A stretch of DNA of 34,558 bases, taken from assembly GCA_016185105.1 (NCBI GenBank), contig JACPOE010000028.1:32197-66754 (forward strand), given 5' to 3'. Source of the stretch: Bdellovibrio sp. (GTDB taxonomy: Bacteria; Bdellovibrionota; UBA1018). The notes beneath the pieces are model-generated. The model was given only the letters and a program-made list of their open reading frames with translations. It was not told where the DNA came from and made no database searches. Made by a program: the position numbers and the translations under genes. Positions 26,687-34,193 of this stretch are shown in pieces. The stretch's first letter is position 1; every line of letters starts with the position of its first letter.

Positions 26687-27874
26687 ATGCGAATCCTAAT
26701 TCTAGCGCAGGACTATAAGCCGATGGTTGGGGGGATTGCGACAGCTACGCATGAGCTCTGTGCCTCCCTAAGTAGGTTGGACGGAGTCTCAGTCAAACTC
26801 ATGGCGCCTTTTTTTCCGGGCACTGAGACTGAAACTTGGGTTGAAACTGGGTCGGGGTCTCGTCGATCCGGATTTAAGGTCCGCAGGGTTTCGGTACTTG
26901 GAGCATCCTTTTGGAGCATTCTTAAGTGGACCTTCTACTTGCGTTCCGAGATTTCAGTCTTCCAGCCCGACGTGATTTTAAATACCCTTTGGATGCCCTG
27001 TGCAGTGGCAGCCTTCATGAGCGCGGGAAAAATTCCAGTATTTACAGTTGTTCATGGGGTGGAGATTCTGGAATCAAACCGAACCTTCAAAAAGAGGGTT
27101 CGTGCACTCCTTTCCTTTTTTAAGAAATGGATTTTTAGAACTAACGCTGCAGTTTTTGCGGTAAGCGAGTTTACCGCTAGACTCGTTGTGGAAAAAACAG
27201 GAATTCCATCGAATCGGGTAAAAGTTATTTATAATGGGGTGGACTCACAGCGATTTCATCCGAAGTCGGCAGATAAGGCTCTCCGCGAGAAGTATGGGGT
27301 TCAAGACGGTTTTGTTTTTCTGACGCTTAGCCGGTTGGAGGATTACAAAGGCGTAGATCGCTTTATTGAATCCATGCAAACGATACACTTTGCCCATCCT
27401 GAAGCGGTCTATTTGGTGGCAGGAAGCGGACCTGACCTTGCGAGGCTCGAGGCATTGCGTGTGCAATTTAATTTGCATTCTCATGTGCGGTTTATTGGTC
27501 CGGTTCCAGAACAGGATCTCATCGAAATTTTCAATATATGTGATGTATTTGTTCTTCTTTCTAGAGATGATCGGGTGACCCCGAATTTCGAAGGACTAGG
27601 AATCGTATTACTAGAGGCCGGAGCCTGCGGCAAGCCAGCGATTGTCGGAAATTCCGGGGGAATGCCGGAGGTCGTCTTGGATCGAAAAACGGGCTGGGTT
27701 GTCAGTCCAGAGAACTGCGATGAAATTGTGGCTGCTGCTTTTGAGGCGATTCGAGATCGGGAACAAACAGAAGTTCTAGGCCGAGCGGCGCGCGAGCGGG
27801 TTCAAGATAGATTTACTTGGGAAAGGGTAGCAGAGGATGTGGTGAAGGAACTGAAAATCCATCTGCGAGGCTAA
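26687..27874 (+). CDS. GT4-family glycosyltransferase
   Basis: This encodes 395 residues with the GT-B fold. The N-terminal domain starts MRILILAQDYKPMVGGIAT with the glycine-rich loop and has H123 in FTVVHGVE. The C-terminal donor domain has LSRLEDYKGVDRFIES, VAGSGPDL and the E-x7-E motif E302-E310 (EGLGIVLLEAGACGKPA). It is expected to be a retaining, nucleotide-sugar-dependent enzyme acting on the lipid-linked repeat unit on the cytoplasmic side. The sugar is unknown. The next gene follows after 3 bp, so the two are translationally linked. Confidence 0.92.
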   Translation: MRILILAQDYKPMVGGIATATHELCASLSRLDGVSVKLMAPFFPGTETETWVETGSGSRRSGFKVRRVSVLGASFWSILKWTFYLRSEISVFQPDVILNTLWMPCAVAAFMSAGKIPVFTVVHGVEILESNRTFKKRVRALLSFFKKWIFRTNAAVFAVSEFTARLVVEKTGIPSNRVKVIYNGVDSQRFHPKSADKALREKYGVQDGFVFLTLSRLEDYKGVDRFIESMQTIHFAHPEAVYLVAGSGPDLARLEALRVQFNLHSHVRFIGPVPEQDLIEIFNICDVFVLLSRDDRVTPNFEGLGIVLLEAGACGKPAIVGNSGGMPEVVLDRKTGWVVSPENCDEIVAAAFEAIRDREQTEVLGRAARERVQDRFTWERVAEDVVKELKIHLRG

Positions 27875-27877
27875 ACT

Positions 27878-29086
27878 ATGACGCAAGGACAGAGTCTAAG
27901 CGTGTGCTATTACGGCGTGGCTTCTCACTTAGGAGGAGCCGAGCGCAGCCTTTTGGATCTCTTAATACAGCTCAAGAGGACAGGCGAGCTTTCTAAATCC
28001 TGGGTGCTTTTGCCGAAAAATGGTCCTCTGGTTGATGAGCTTGTTCAAGCTGAAATTCCCTTCCAAGTTCTTCAGATGCCTGCCTTGATCTTAAAGACGA
28101 CACGAGGAGCGCCCTTTAAATCAATCCTTTTCGGAATTCTCGGGCTCCCAGCATTTTTTACTTATTGTATTCGTCTGATACTTTTATTGCGCCGTCAGAA
28201 GCCAGATCTCATTCATACAACAGGATTGAAATGCCACTTCATAGCGGCTTTTTTAAAACCATTTGTCAGAAGACCTGTACTTTGGCATTTGAGGGATATT
28301 TTGCGGCCCGGGGTGACATTGTCCCTCTTAAGATTTACTGAAAGAGTGTTCAAGCCCAAGTTGGTTGCGAACTCGCGCGCTACTGCCCAAGCCTATGGCA
28401 GTCAAGCTCCGGTACAAAATTTAATGCCATTTGTTTATAATGGATTCGACTCAAAACGATACTATTCTAATCCAAATTCCTATTTTAGGGACTCGTTTCA
28501 GGTGTCTGAAAACATACCTATTATTGGGATCATTGGGGTATTGGCTCGATGGAAAGGGCAGGTCCAGTTTTTAGAGATGGCTGGAGTATTGACCCACAAA
28601 GGGCGGGCCGCTCGGTTTGTGATTGTGGGCGATCGTATCTACGATACGGGGTTGGACTCCGGCTATGAGGAAGAGCTAAAGACCCGCGTAAAGGAGTTAG
28701 GGCTAGAAGGAAGAGTTCTGTTTACTGGTTTTTTAGAGGACGTCAATCGGGCGATGAATGGCCTTACCGTTTTGGTTCATGCATCCAATCAGCCTGAGCC
28801 TTTTGGAAGGGTTCTCGTGGAAGCTTTAGGGTGTGGAGTCCCCGTAGTAGCATCGGCTGCTGGCGGAGTTCTCGAGGTTATTGAACACGGGAAAACAGGA
28901 TTGCTCTTTCCTCCTGGAAACGTAGATGCAATGGTGGACGCAGTCAGCTCGCTATTAGATCATCCCGAAGATGCTCGCCGTATGGCTGCCGAAGGAAGAT
29001 CGGTCTTCCTGTCGAAATTTTCTATGGAATCCTACGCAGCGGAGATGGGGAAAATATATAAAAGCGATTTAATCACGAGCCAGTAA
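27878..29086 (+). CDS. GT4-family glycosyltransferase
   Basis: This encodes 402 residues with GT-B architecture: SHLGGAERSLLDLL near the N-terminus, IGVLARWKGQVQFLEM at the domain junction, the E-x7-E motif in QPEPFGRVLVEALGCGVPVVAS and GVLEVIEHGKTGLLFPPGN. It looks full-length. It starts 3 bp after the preceding glycosyltransferase gene; its 3' end overlaps the convergent gene at 29073 by 14 bp. Donor and acceptor sugars are not predictable. Confidence 0.92.
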   Translation: MTQGQSLSVCYYGVASHLGGAERSLLDLLIQLKRTGELSKSWVLLPKNGPLVDELVQAEIPFQVLQMPALILKTTRGAPFKSILFGILGLPAFFTYCIRLILLLRRQKPDLIHTTGLKCHFIAAFLKPFVRRPVLWHLRDILRPGVTLSLLRFTERVFKPKLVANSRATAQAYGSQAPVQNLMPFVYNGFDSKRYYSNPNSYFRDSFQVSENIPIIGIIGVLARWKGQVQFLEMAGVLTHKGRAARFVIVGDRIYDTGLDSGYEEELKTRVKELGLEGRVLFTGFLEDVNRAMNGLTVLVHASNQPEPFGRVLVEALGCGVPVVASAAGGVLEVIEHGKTGLLFPPGNVDAMVDAVSSLLDHPEDARRMAAEGRSVFLSKFSMESYAAEMGKIYKSDLITSQ

Positions 29087-30046
29087 GAACGCTTTGGTAG
29101 AGGCTGAGATGGGCTTCGACCATCTTTGGCAGTGAATATTGATTATCAAAGCGTTTTTTCGCGGCTTCGCCAAGTTCTGCGCATAACTGCTTATTTGTAG
29201 TTAGTCGCAGGATTGCGCGTGCCAGTTCATTTGAGTCGGCTGGTCTTACTTGAAAGCCTGTCACTCCATCTGGGTTGACCTCGGAAACCCCCGATTTGAG
29301 TTGAGTCGTGATGAGAGGTTTTCCCTGGCGCATCGCCTCAAGAAGGACCACTCCGAAGGCTTCCGCATGAGTAATCGAGGGCAACACCAGAAATTCACAC
29401 CTTCGGTAATAGCTCACGAGATCCTGATCGTCCTGGACCCTGCCCTCAAAATAGACTCGTTTTTCAAGGCCCAGCCGCGAGACCTCAAGTTTCAGTGCTT
29501 CTTGCTCGGGGCCTTCTCCTACAATGACTAGGTTCAAAGGCATCTGGGTCTGAATTTGCCCCATAGCTTGAATTAAATAAGGGAGCCCTTTGTAGGAGAC
29601 TAATCTTCCGACAAAAAGGAAGTAGGCACCGTACTTTCTAGTCAGCTCCTGTTCTTTCTCTACAAAGGTTTCAAAAGTTTTTGTCTTTGAACTTCTGCGT
29701 GGAACGTCGCTACATAGCGTGGGGCTTCAGGAAGAAAGAGTGAGCCCAGCTCTGCAAGAGGATTGGGTACGTGAAAGTGCAGAACATCGTGCTTTTCAGC
29801 CTCTTTTAAGAGGGTTGGAATGAAGTGTCGGGACAGGGGTTGTGAAAAGAGGGTGAGCGGAGTGGGTACCCGTAGGACTCGGACTCCAGAGAGGTGATCT
29901 TCTGTAATTTGCTTCACCTGGGTGCTGAAGCAAAGCACAGTGACGTCAGTGCCTTTCTCAACCAACCCCTCAGAGAGCGTACGCACCACCGTTTCAATTC
30001 CTCCTAAAGAAGGGGCATAAAATTTACCAACCTGAAGAATTTTCAC
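29073..30046 (-). pseudogene. GT4-family glycosyltransferase, split by frame change and missing segment
   Basis: The 5' part starts with GTG at 30046, overlapping the preceding stop (GTGA), and encodes MKILQVGKFYAPSLGGIETV through ATFHAEVQRQKLLKPL, then TAG at 29660-29662. The 3' part is in another frame that is open through the junction: KTFETFVEKEQELTRKYG, FLFVGRLVSYKGLPYLIQAM, VIVGEGPEQEAL, the E-x7-E motif in HAEAFGVVLLEAM, to the stop at 29073. The two halves make one GT4 enzyme, but the usual stretch between the ATFH(x)E region and the KYG/VGRL segment, which I estimate at 70-80 residues, is absent. Real deletion or assembly error; as written it cannot give a full enzyme. Confidence 0.82.
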
Positions 30047-31215
30047 TTCATCACCTGCGATAGAAAATTTTTGAGAAACTCACGGTGTAAACGCCAGTCA
30101 AACCGCGTCTTGGCAATCTGAAGCGCCTTTTTTTCTAGCTCTTTTCTTAAAGATGGATTGTGGATCAACTTTAGAATTTCTTCAGCAAAACCATTTGGAT
30201 CAGATGCAATCAGAAGGCCATCACCTGAATTTAGCTCCAGGCCCTCGGCTCCCAATTCGGTGCTGACTACACTCTTGCCGACCGAAAACGCTTCCATGAT
30301 TTTTAGGCGGGTTCCGCTACCACTGAGCAGGGGCACGATAATGATCTCGGCTTCTTCGAGCAGGGGGACCATAGAAACTGGGTTTACAATGACTTCAAGT
30401 CCGTTCTGCCGAAGAAACTGTATAAAGACGGGAGATGGGTTTGCACCCGCTACCCGAATGCGGGGGAACAGTGCAGGAGAGATCCGGTTTTTCAAAATGG
30501 GTAAAACTTGTTCTACAAACCAAGTTAAGCCCTCCCGGTTTGGCTCGTAGCTAAGAGTCCCCGTAAAAAGAATTCCACTCTGGTTCGTAGTGCCTTGAGG
30601 TCTTCTGTAGCTTTCGGTGTCTAAGCAGTTGGGTAGAACCTCAACTGTCGCTCCGGGAGCTAGGCGTCTGAGCTGGCCAGCATCTGAGCGCGATACAGCG
30701 ATGACTTGATCTGCAGTTTCACAAAAGACCTTTTCGTAGTGGCGACTTTGCAAAGCGAGGAAAAGATGGGGCCAAGTTTTGACGTTGGACAAAGCGCTCT
30801 GAAAGAGCAAAGAGCTTTCTACGTTGTGTTCATCCAAGACCGTTCGGTAACCAAGCGTTTTGGCAAGGTTTAGGTACTTTCCCATCAAGAGTCTTGAACA
30901 CCATAGAATTTGATTAGGGCGGGAATTCTTTTCGAGGGCCTCCGCCATTCGACTACTGAACCCGTTAACTATGTAGGGACGGAGAGGAAAGAAGACTCGT
31001 TTCAGTCCTGGAGGCTCCCTTGGAATCACACGGATGGCTACATTCTCTGGAGCTGGGGTCTCGGGGTCTCCGTGGAAAGCTAGGATCTGAACTGGGACGA
31101 TGTCTCGAAGAAGCTCTAAAATACAGAAATCTCTTAGCTTGCCTCCGCCATGGGGAGGGTAGGGTAGGTCGTCAGTGAGAAAGACCACTCTTTCCGGCAA
31201 ATCCGTTCTCTGCAT
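30043..31215 (-). CDS. Glycosyltransferase (GT4-like)
   Basis: This encodes 390 residues. Features are FLTDDLPYPPHGGGKLRDF (N-terminal glycine loop), LDEHNVESSLLF, VIAVSRSDAGQL, ILFTGTLSYEPNREGLTWFV and SGSGTRLKIMEAFSVGKSVVST, all seen in GT4 enzymes of exopolysaccharide clusters, including the group often annotated as PEP-CTERM/exosortase-associated sugar transferases. No exosortase gene is visible here. The annotated ATG lies directly next to a GGGAG motif with no spacer, so a start a few codons downstream is possible. The stop overlaps the start of the next gene by four bases. Confidence 0.88.
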   Translation of the reverse strand: MQRTDLPERVVFLTDDLPYPPHGGGKLRDFCILELLRDIVPVQILAFHGDPETPAPENVAIRVIPREPPGLKRVFFPLRPYIVNGFSSRMAEALEKNSRPNQILWCSRLLMGKYLNLAKTLGYRTVLDEHNVESSLLFQSALSNVKTWPHLFLALQSRHYEKVFCETADQVIAVSRSDAGQLRRLAPGATVEVLPNCLDTESYRRPQGTTNQSGILFTGTLSYEPNREGLTWFVEQVLPILKNRISPALFPRIRVAGANPSPVFIQFLRQNGLEVIVNPVSMVPLLEEAEIIIVPLLSGSGTRLKIMEAFSVGKSVVSTELGAEGLELNSGDGLLIASDPNGFAEEILKLIHNPSLRKELEKKALQIAKTRFDWRLHREFLKNFLSQVMK

Positions 31216-31269
31216 CTCCCTTAATCTTAGGGGAATTTTTCGAATGTGAGTAGGGGTATCCCGGAGGAT

Positions 31270-31902
31270 TTACTCAAACTTCTCAAAAAACCGCTCAAAA
31301 GCGGTATTGGAAAGATTCTCAAGAAAACGGAGCTTTGGGGGGAGGTGAACTGCTTCTACCCGGGCATTAGCTTCGACCCTGTCTTTGGCCTCAGCAATGC
31401 CAGACGTGGTGTTACCCGAGGCTAAATCGGTAAATTTAAGGTCAAACCGAACGCTACCGTCGATCGATTTCGCCTTATAAACCCTTTCAGTCTTTCCATC
31501 GGTGCCATTTTCGTCTGCGAGCTGGGAATCGTAAACTTCTTCTTTGTTGTAACCACTTCTTTCGTCGGCATGAAATTCATCCACACTAACGCGAAGGGCT
31601 ACTTCTGCTCCAGCCCGTTTAGCCAGTGCTTTCCAGTCCGTCGGGTCCTGGTCCAAATGAGAGCGAGCAGACTCGACTGATCCCTTAGAAAGCAGCTCAA
31701 AGGTGCCCTTCTTAACTAGCTGGTTGATCAAGGCAACTTCCGTGACTTTTCGTGCGGTGTCCTCTCCCTCAATAGCTACAAGGGCAATCTTTTTTCCATG
31801 GAGCGCCGACAGAGAAAGCTTGTTTTTTGGGGTGCTTGAACAACCAAATAGGATAAGGGTAACGCCCAAGCTAAACCAAAACCACCCGCGCATGAAACTC
31901 AT
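31270..31902 (-). CDS. Lipoprotein with CsgG/LpoB-like domain
   Basis: This encodes 210 residues with a lipoprotein signal: hydrophobic h-region FWFSLGVTLILFG and lipobox LFGC with the lipidated cysteine at C21. Residues 35-110 (KKIALVAIEGEDTARKVTEV, LINQLVKKGTFELLSKG, AKRAGAEVALRVSVDEFH) have the pattern of the CsgG/LpoB-type fold, where a short beta strand is followed by a helix and an FELL strand. The role is unknown. Start ATG 31902 has AGGAG six bases upstream. It lies 21 bp after the zinc-ribbon protein gene, probably in one transcript. Confidence 0.75.
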   Translation of the reverse strand: MSFMRGWFWFSLGVTLILFGCSSTPKNKLSLSALHGKKIALVAIEGEDTARKVTEVALINQLVKKGTFELLSKGSVESARSHLDQDPTDWKALAKRAGAEVALRVSVDEFHADERSGYNKEEVYDSQLADENGTDGKTERVYKAKSIDGSVRFDLKFTDLASGNTTSGIAEAKDRVEANARVEAVHLPPKLRFLENLSNTAFERFFEKFE

Positions 31903-31923
31903 GACGACTCCTATCTGGAGAAA

Positions 31924-32379
31924 TCAGCCCATCGAAATCGCGTTACCTGCATGAATTAACACTTTAATATCATTGCGAAAAATGACTTCTAGCTTATTTG
32001 GGTAAATCAACTTCCCAACAATCCCGTCACCAAAAGTCGGGTGATGAAGTTTGTCCCCGAGGTCGAATTGGGTCTTCATGCTGTACGGTTTCACTGGATG
32101 GTCTTTATGGGTGGCCATCAGCTTTTCCCACTCCGCTTCAATGGAATGAGCAGCTTCTTCTACAGAGGCTTTCTTTGCGCGAGAGGTCTTAGGACCAGGC
32201 TCACTAGCACCTTTAGGGGCGCGATAGACATGTTCTTTTTTGCACGTGAGGCACTGAACCTTGGCAATCCGCTCTCCTTTCATTGCAACAATGATGTGAT
32301 TTAAGTCCATTTTGCAACTAGTGCAGTATGCCAGCGTTTCTTTAGCAACCGACGTGGCGCCAGACGCGTTCCGAGCCAT
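31924..32379 (-). CDS. Zinc-ribbon and Tudor-like (UvrD/CarD-type) domain protein
   Basis: From ATG 32379, set by a strong AAGGAGAT site, this encodes 151 residues (the frame is open further upstream to 32454, but that part overlaps uvrC). Two CxxC pairs, C19/C22 and C43/C46, form a zinc ribbon. A lysine-rich segment and a helix (72-92, EEAAHSIEAEWEKLM) follow. The C-terminal part (about 104-148, FDLGDKLHHPTFGDGIV, then KLEVIFRNDIKVLI) resembles the small Tudor-like module at the C-terminus of UvrD/PcrA and in CarD, which bind RNA polymerase. The function is unknown; a link to transcription or repair is inferred from the fold and from the divergent uvrC. Confidence 0.75.
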   Translation of the reverse strand: MARNASGATSVAKETLAYCTSCKMDLNHIIVAMKGERIAKVQCLTCKKEHVYRAPKGASEPGPKTSRAKKASVEEAAHSIEAEWEKLMATHKDHPVKPYSMKTQFDLGDKLHHPTFGDGIVGKLIYPNKLEVIFRNDIKVLIHAGNAISMG

Positions 32380-32390
32380 GAAAGATCTCC

Positions 32391-32441
32391 TTAAAATGAT
32401 AATCCCTTTTGTGGTTATAGTGTACTTCGATGGAAAATCAA
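32391..32441. promoter_or_regulatory. Overlapping divergent promoters of the zinc-ribbon gene and uvrC
   Basis: On the minus strand TTGATT (32441-32436), a 16-bp spacer and TATAAC (32419-32414) form a good promoter with a start near 32407, 28 bases before ATG 32379. On the plus strand TATAGT (32416-32421) can serve as -10 for uvrC with a start near 32427, almost at the ATG; its -35 (TTAAAA, 32391-32396) is weak. The two -10 elements share the same bases. Confidence 0.45.
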
Positions 32442-34166
32442 GCTTCGAAACCAAACCAGGCTCCTCGGACTGAATTATTGGAAAGAGCGCGTGAGGCTAA
32501 GACCGGCCCAGGCGTCTATCTGATGAAGGATATTCAAGGAGTTGTATTATACATCGGCAAGGCCAAAAATCTGCGAAATCGGCTCGTTTCGTATTTTCAG
32601 TCCTCTGTTCACGAAATTCCAAGAGTCGAGCTTTGGGTGTCCCGGGTCCAGCGGTTCGATGTGATCCTGACTGAGACTGAAGCCGAGGCCCTAATTTTAG
32701 AGGCGACTCTTGTTAAGAAGAACAAACCGAAATTCAATATTCGTTTAAAGGACGACAAAGCCTACCCTTATTTAAAAATACAAATAAACGACTCTTTTCC
32801 AAGGATCGAAATGACCCGGAAGGTGTTGTCCGATGGTGCTAGGTACTTTGGGCCTTTCCCTTCTTCGGGGTCTGCAAGACAAGTTATGCATCTTCTGAAC
32901 GAGACCTTCAGTTTAAGAGATTGTTCGGAAAACGTCTTTAGACACCGTAGCAGGCCCTGTATCCTCCACCAGATGGGCCGGTGTACAGCCCCTTGTGTGA
33001 ACTTAATTGAAGCCAACCAATACAGAGACCTGATTTTGGAAGTCATTCGGGTTTTAGAAGGAAAAGCTGACAGAGTCATCCACGAGCTTAGGGTAGGAAT
33101 GAATGATGCTGCCGAAAATGAGGAGTTTGAACAGGCAGCTTTTTTTCGGGACCAGATTCAAAACCTAGATTTAATCACCCAGACCCAAGCGGTTTTTGAG
33201 GCCGGATCACAAAAAGATCGAGATGTGGTGGGATTGGCCAGGCACTCCCAGGAATCTGCGAATGGTCACACCGAAGGACATGCAACTGTATTGAAAATCC
33301 GAAAAGGGAAGCTGATTGCTGTGCAACACTTTCGGCTTCAAAACACCGATATTACGTTACCCGTGGCCGATGTTTTGTCCCAGTTTTTAGTTCAATACTA
33401 TTTGCCCGCTGCTCAATCAGGAGATGGAATTTCGGAAGAAGTCTTGCTTCCGGAGGCTCCTTTGGATCTAGACCTTTTAGAGAAGGCTCTGGGAATCAAA
33501 CCGAGGCTCCCAGAAAATCCCGTTGATCAGCAGCTCCTCAATGTGGCTCGAACTAATGCCGAATACGCTTTAGAGCAAAATGATAAAAAAGAGCGGGGTC
33601 ATGGGATCAAGGCGCTGGAGGAAATTCAAACCAAACTCCATTTGCAGAGGTTCCCGTCGCGGATCGAGTGTTATGATAATTCAAATATTCAAGGTGCGGA
33701 CGCCGTGGCGTCTCGGGTTGTTTTTGTAGACGGTGCGCCTGATAAAAACCTCTACCGACGCTATAAGATTCGGACCATTGAAGGGGCAAATGACTTTGGA
33801 ACGATGAAGGAGGTTCTCGGTCGGCGTTTTTCAAACTCCGAAGAAGACCTTCCGGACCTCGTCGTCGTGGACGGTGGAAAGGGTCAGTTAGCCCAAGCGG
33901 TGGCTATTTTTGAGGAGCTCGGGATCCAAGGGGTTGGGGTGGTAGGTCTTGCCAAAGCCCGCGTTGAAAAGGATTTTCAGGCGGCCGAGGTGAAGTCCTC
34001 GTTTGAGAGGATCTTTATTCCCAATAGAAAAAACCCTGTCCCGCTTCTCCCTCATACAGAGGCTTATAAGCTGCTGACCCACATTCGAGACGAGGCTCAT
34101 CGCTTTGCAATCCAATACCATCGATTGCTTCGATCGAAGAGAACACTGAAGGGTACAAAGGCTTAG
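32430..34166 (+). CDS. uvrC: UvrC, excinuclease ABC subunit C, without the C-terminal HhH domain
   Basis: UvrC makes both incisions in nucleotide excision repair. The GIY-YIG nuclease is at the N-terminus (GVY 28-30, YIG 41-43, LRNR). Cysteines C165, C177, C185 and C189 have the spacing (11, 7, 3) of the Fe-S ligands in E. coli UvrC. A UVR motif follows (ENEEFEQAAFFRDQI). The RNase H-like nuclease has D416 (ECYDNSNIQG), D481 (VVVDGGKGQL) and H557 (DEAHRFA). After RLLRSKRTLK the protein ends with GTKA, where the family normally continues into a helix-hairpin-helix domain of about 60-70 residues. The product is 578 residues. ATG 32430 has no clear ribosome-binding site. Confidence 0.94.
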   Translation: MENQASKPNQAPRTELLERAREAKTGPGVYLMKDIQGVVLYIGKAKNLRNRLVSYFQSSVHEIPRVELWVSRVQRFDVILTETEAEALILEATLVKKNKPKFNIRLKDDKAYPYLKIQINDSFPRIEMTRKVLSDGARYFGPFPSSGSARQVMHLLNETFSLRDCSENVFRHRSRPCILHQMGRCTAPCVNLIEANQYRDLILEVIRVLEGKADRVIHELRVGMNDAAENEEFEQAAFFRDQIQNLDLITQTQAVFEAGSQKDRDVVGLARHSQESANGHTEGHATVLKIRKGKLIAVQHFRLQNTDITLPVADVLSQFLVQYYLPAAQSGDGISEEVLLPEAPLDLDLLEKALGIKPRLPENPVDQQLLNVARTNAEYALEQNDKKERGHGIKALEEIQTKLHLQRFPSRIECYDNSNIQGADAVASRVVFVDGAPDKNLYRRYKIRTIEGANDFGTMKEVLGRRFSNSEEDLPDLVVVDGGKGQLAQAVAIFEELGIQGVGVVGLAKARVEKDFQAAEVKSSFERIFIPNRKNPVPLLPHTEAYKLLTHIRDEAHRFAIQYHRLLRSKRTLKGTKA

Positions 34167-34193
34167 GCAGCCGTTAGTTTAACCTTTGTTTTT
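34155..34193 (+). terminator. Possible terminator between convergent uvrC and stomatin-like gene
   Basis: ACAAAG (34155-34160) can pair with CTTTGT (34184-34189), enclosing two small hairpins (GGCT/AGCC and GTTA/TAAC) in a three-way arrangement, followed by TTTT. The uvrC stop codon lies within it. The stems are short, so the call is tentative. Confidence 0.35.

Noticed and set aside
32380-32454. Upstream extension of the zinc-ribbon protein
   Set aside because: It lies over the uvrC start and promoter; AAGGAGAT fixes ATG 32379.
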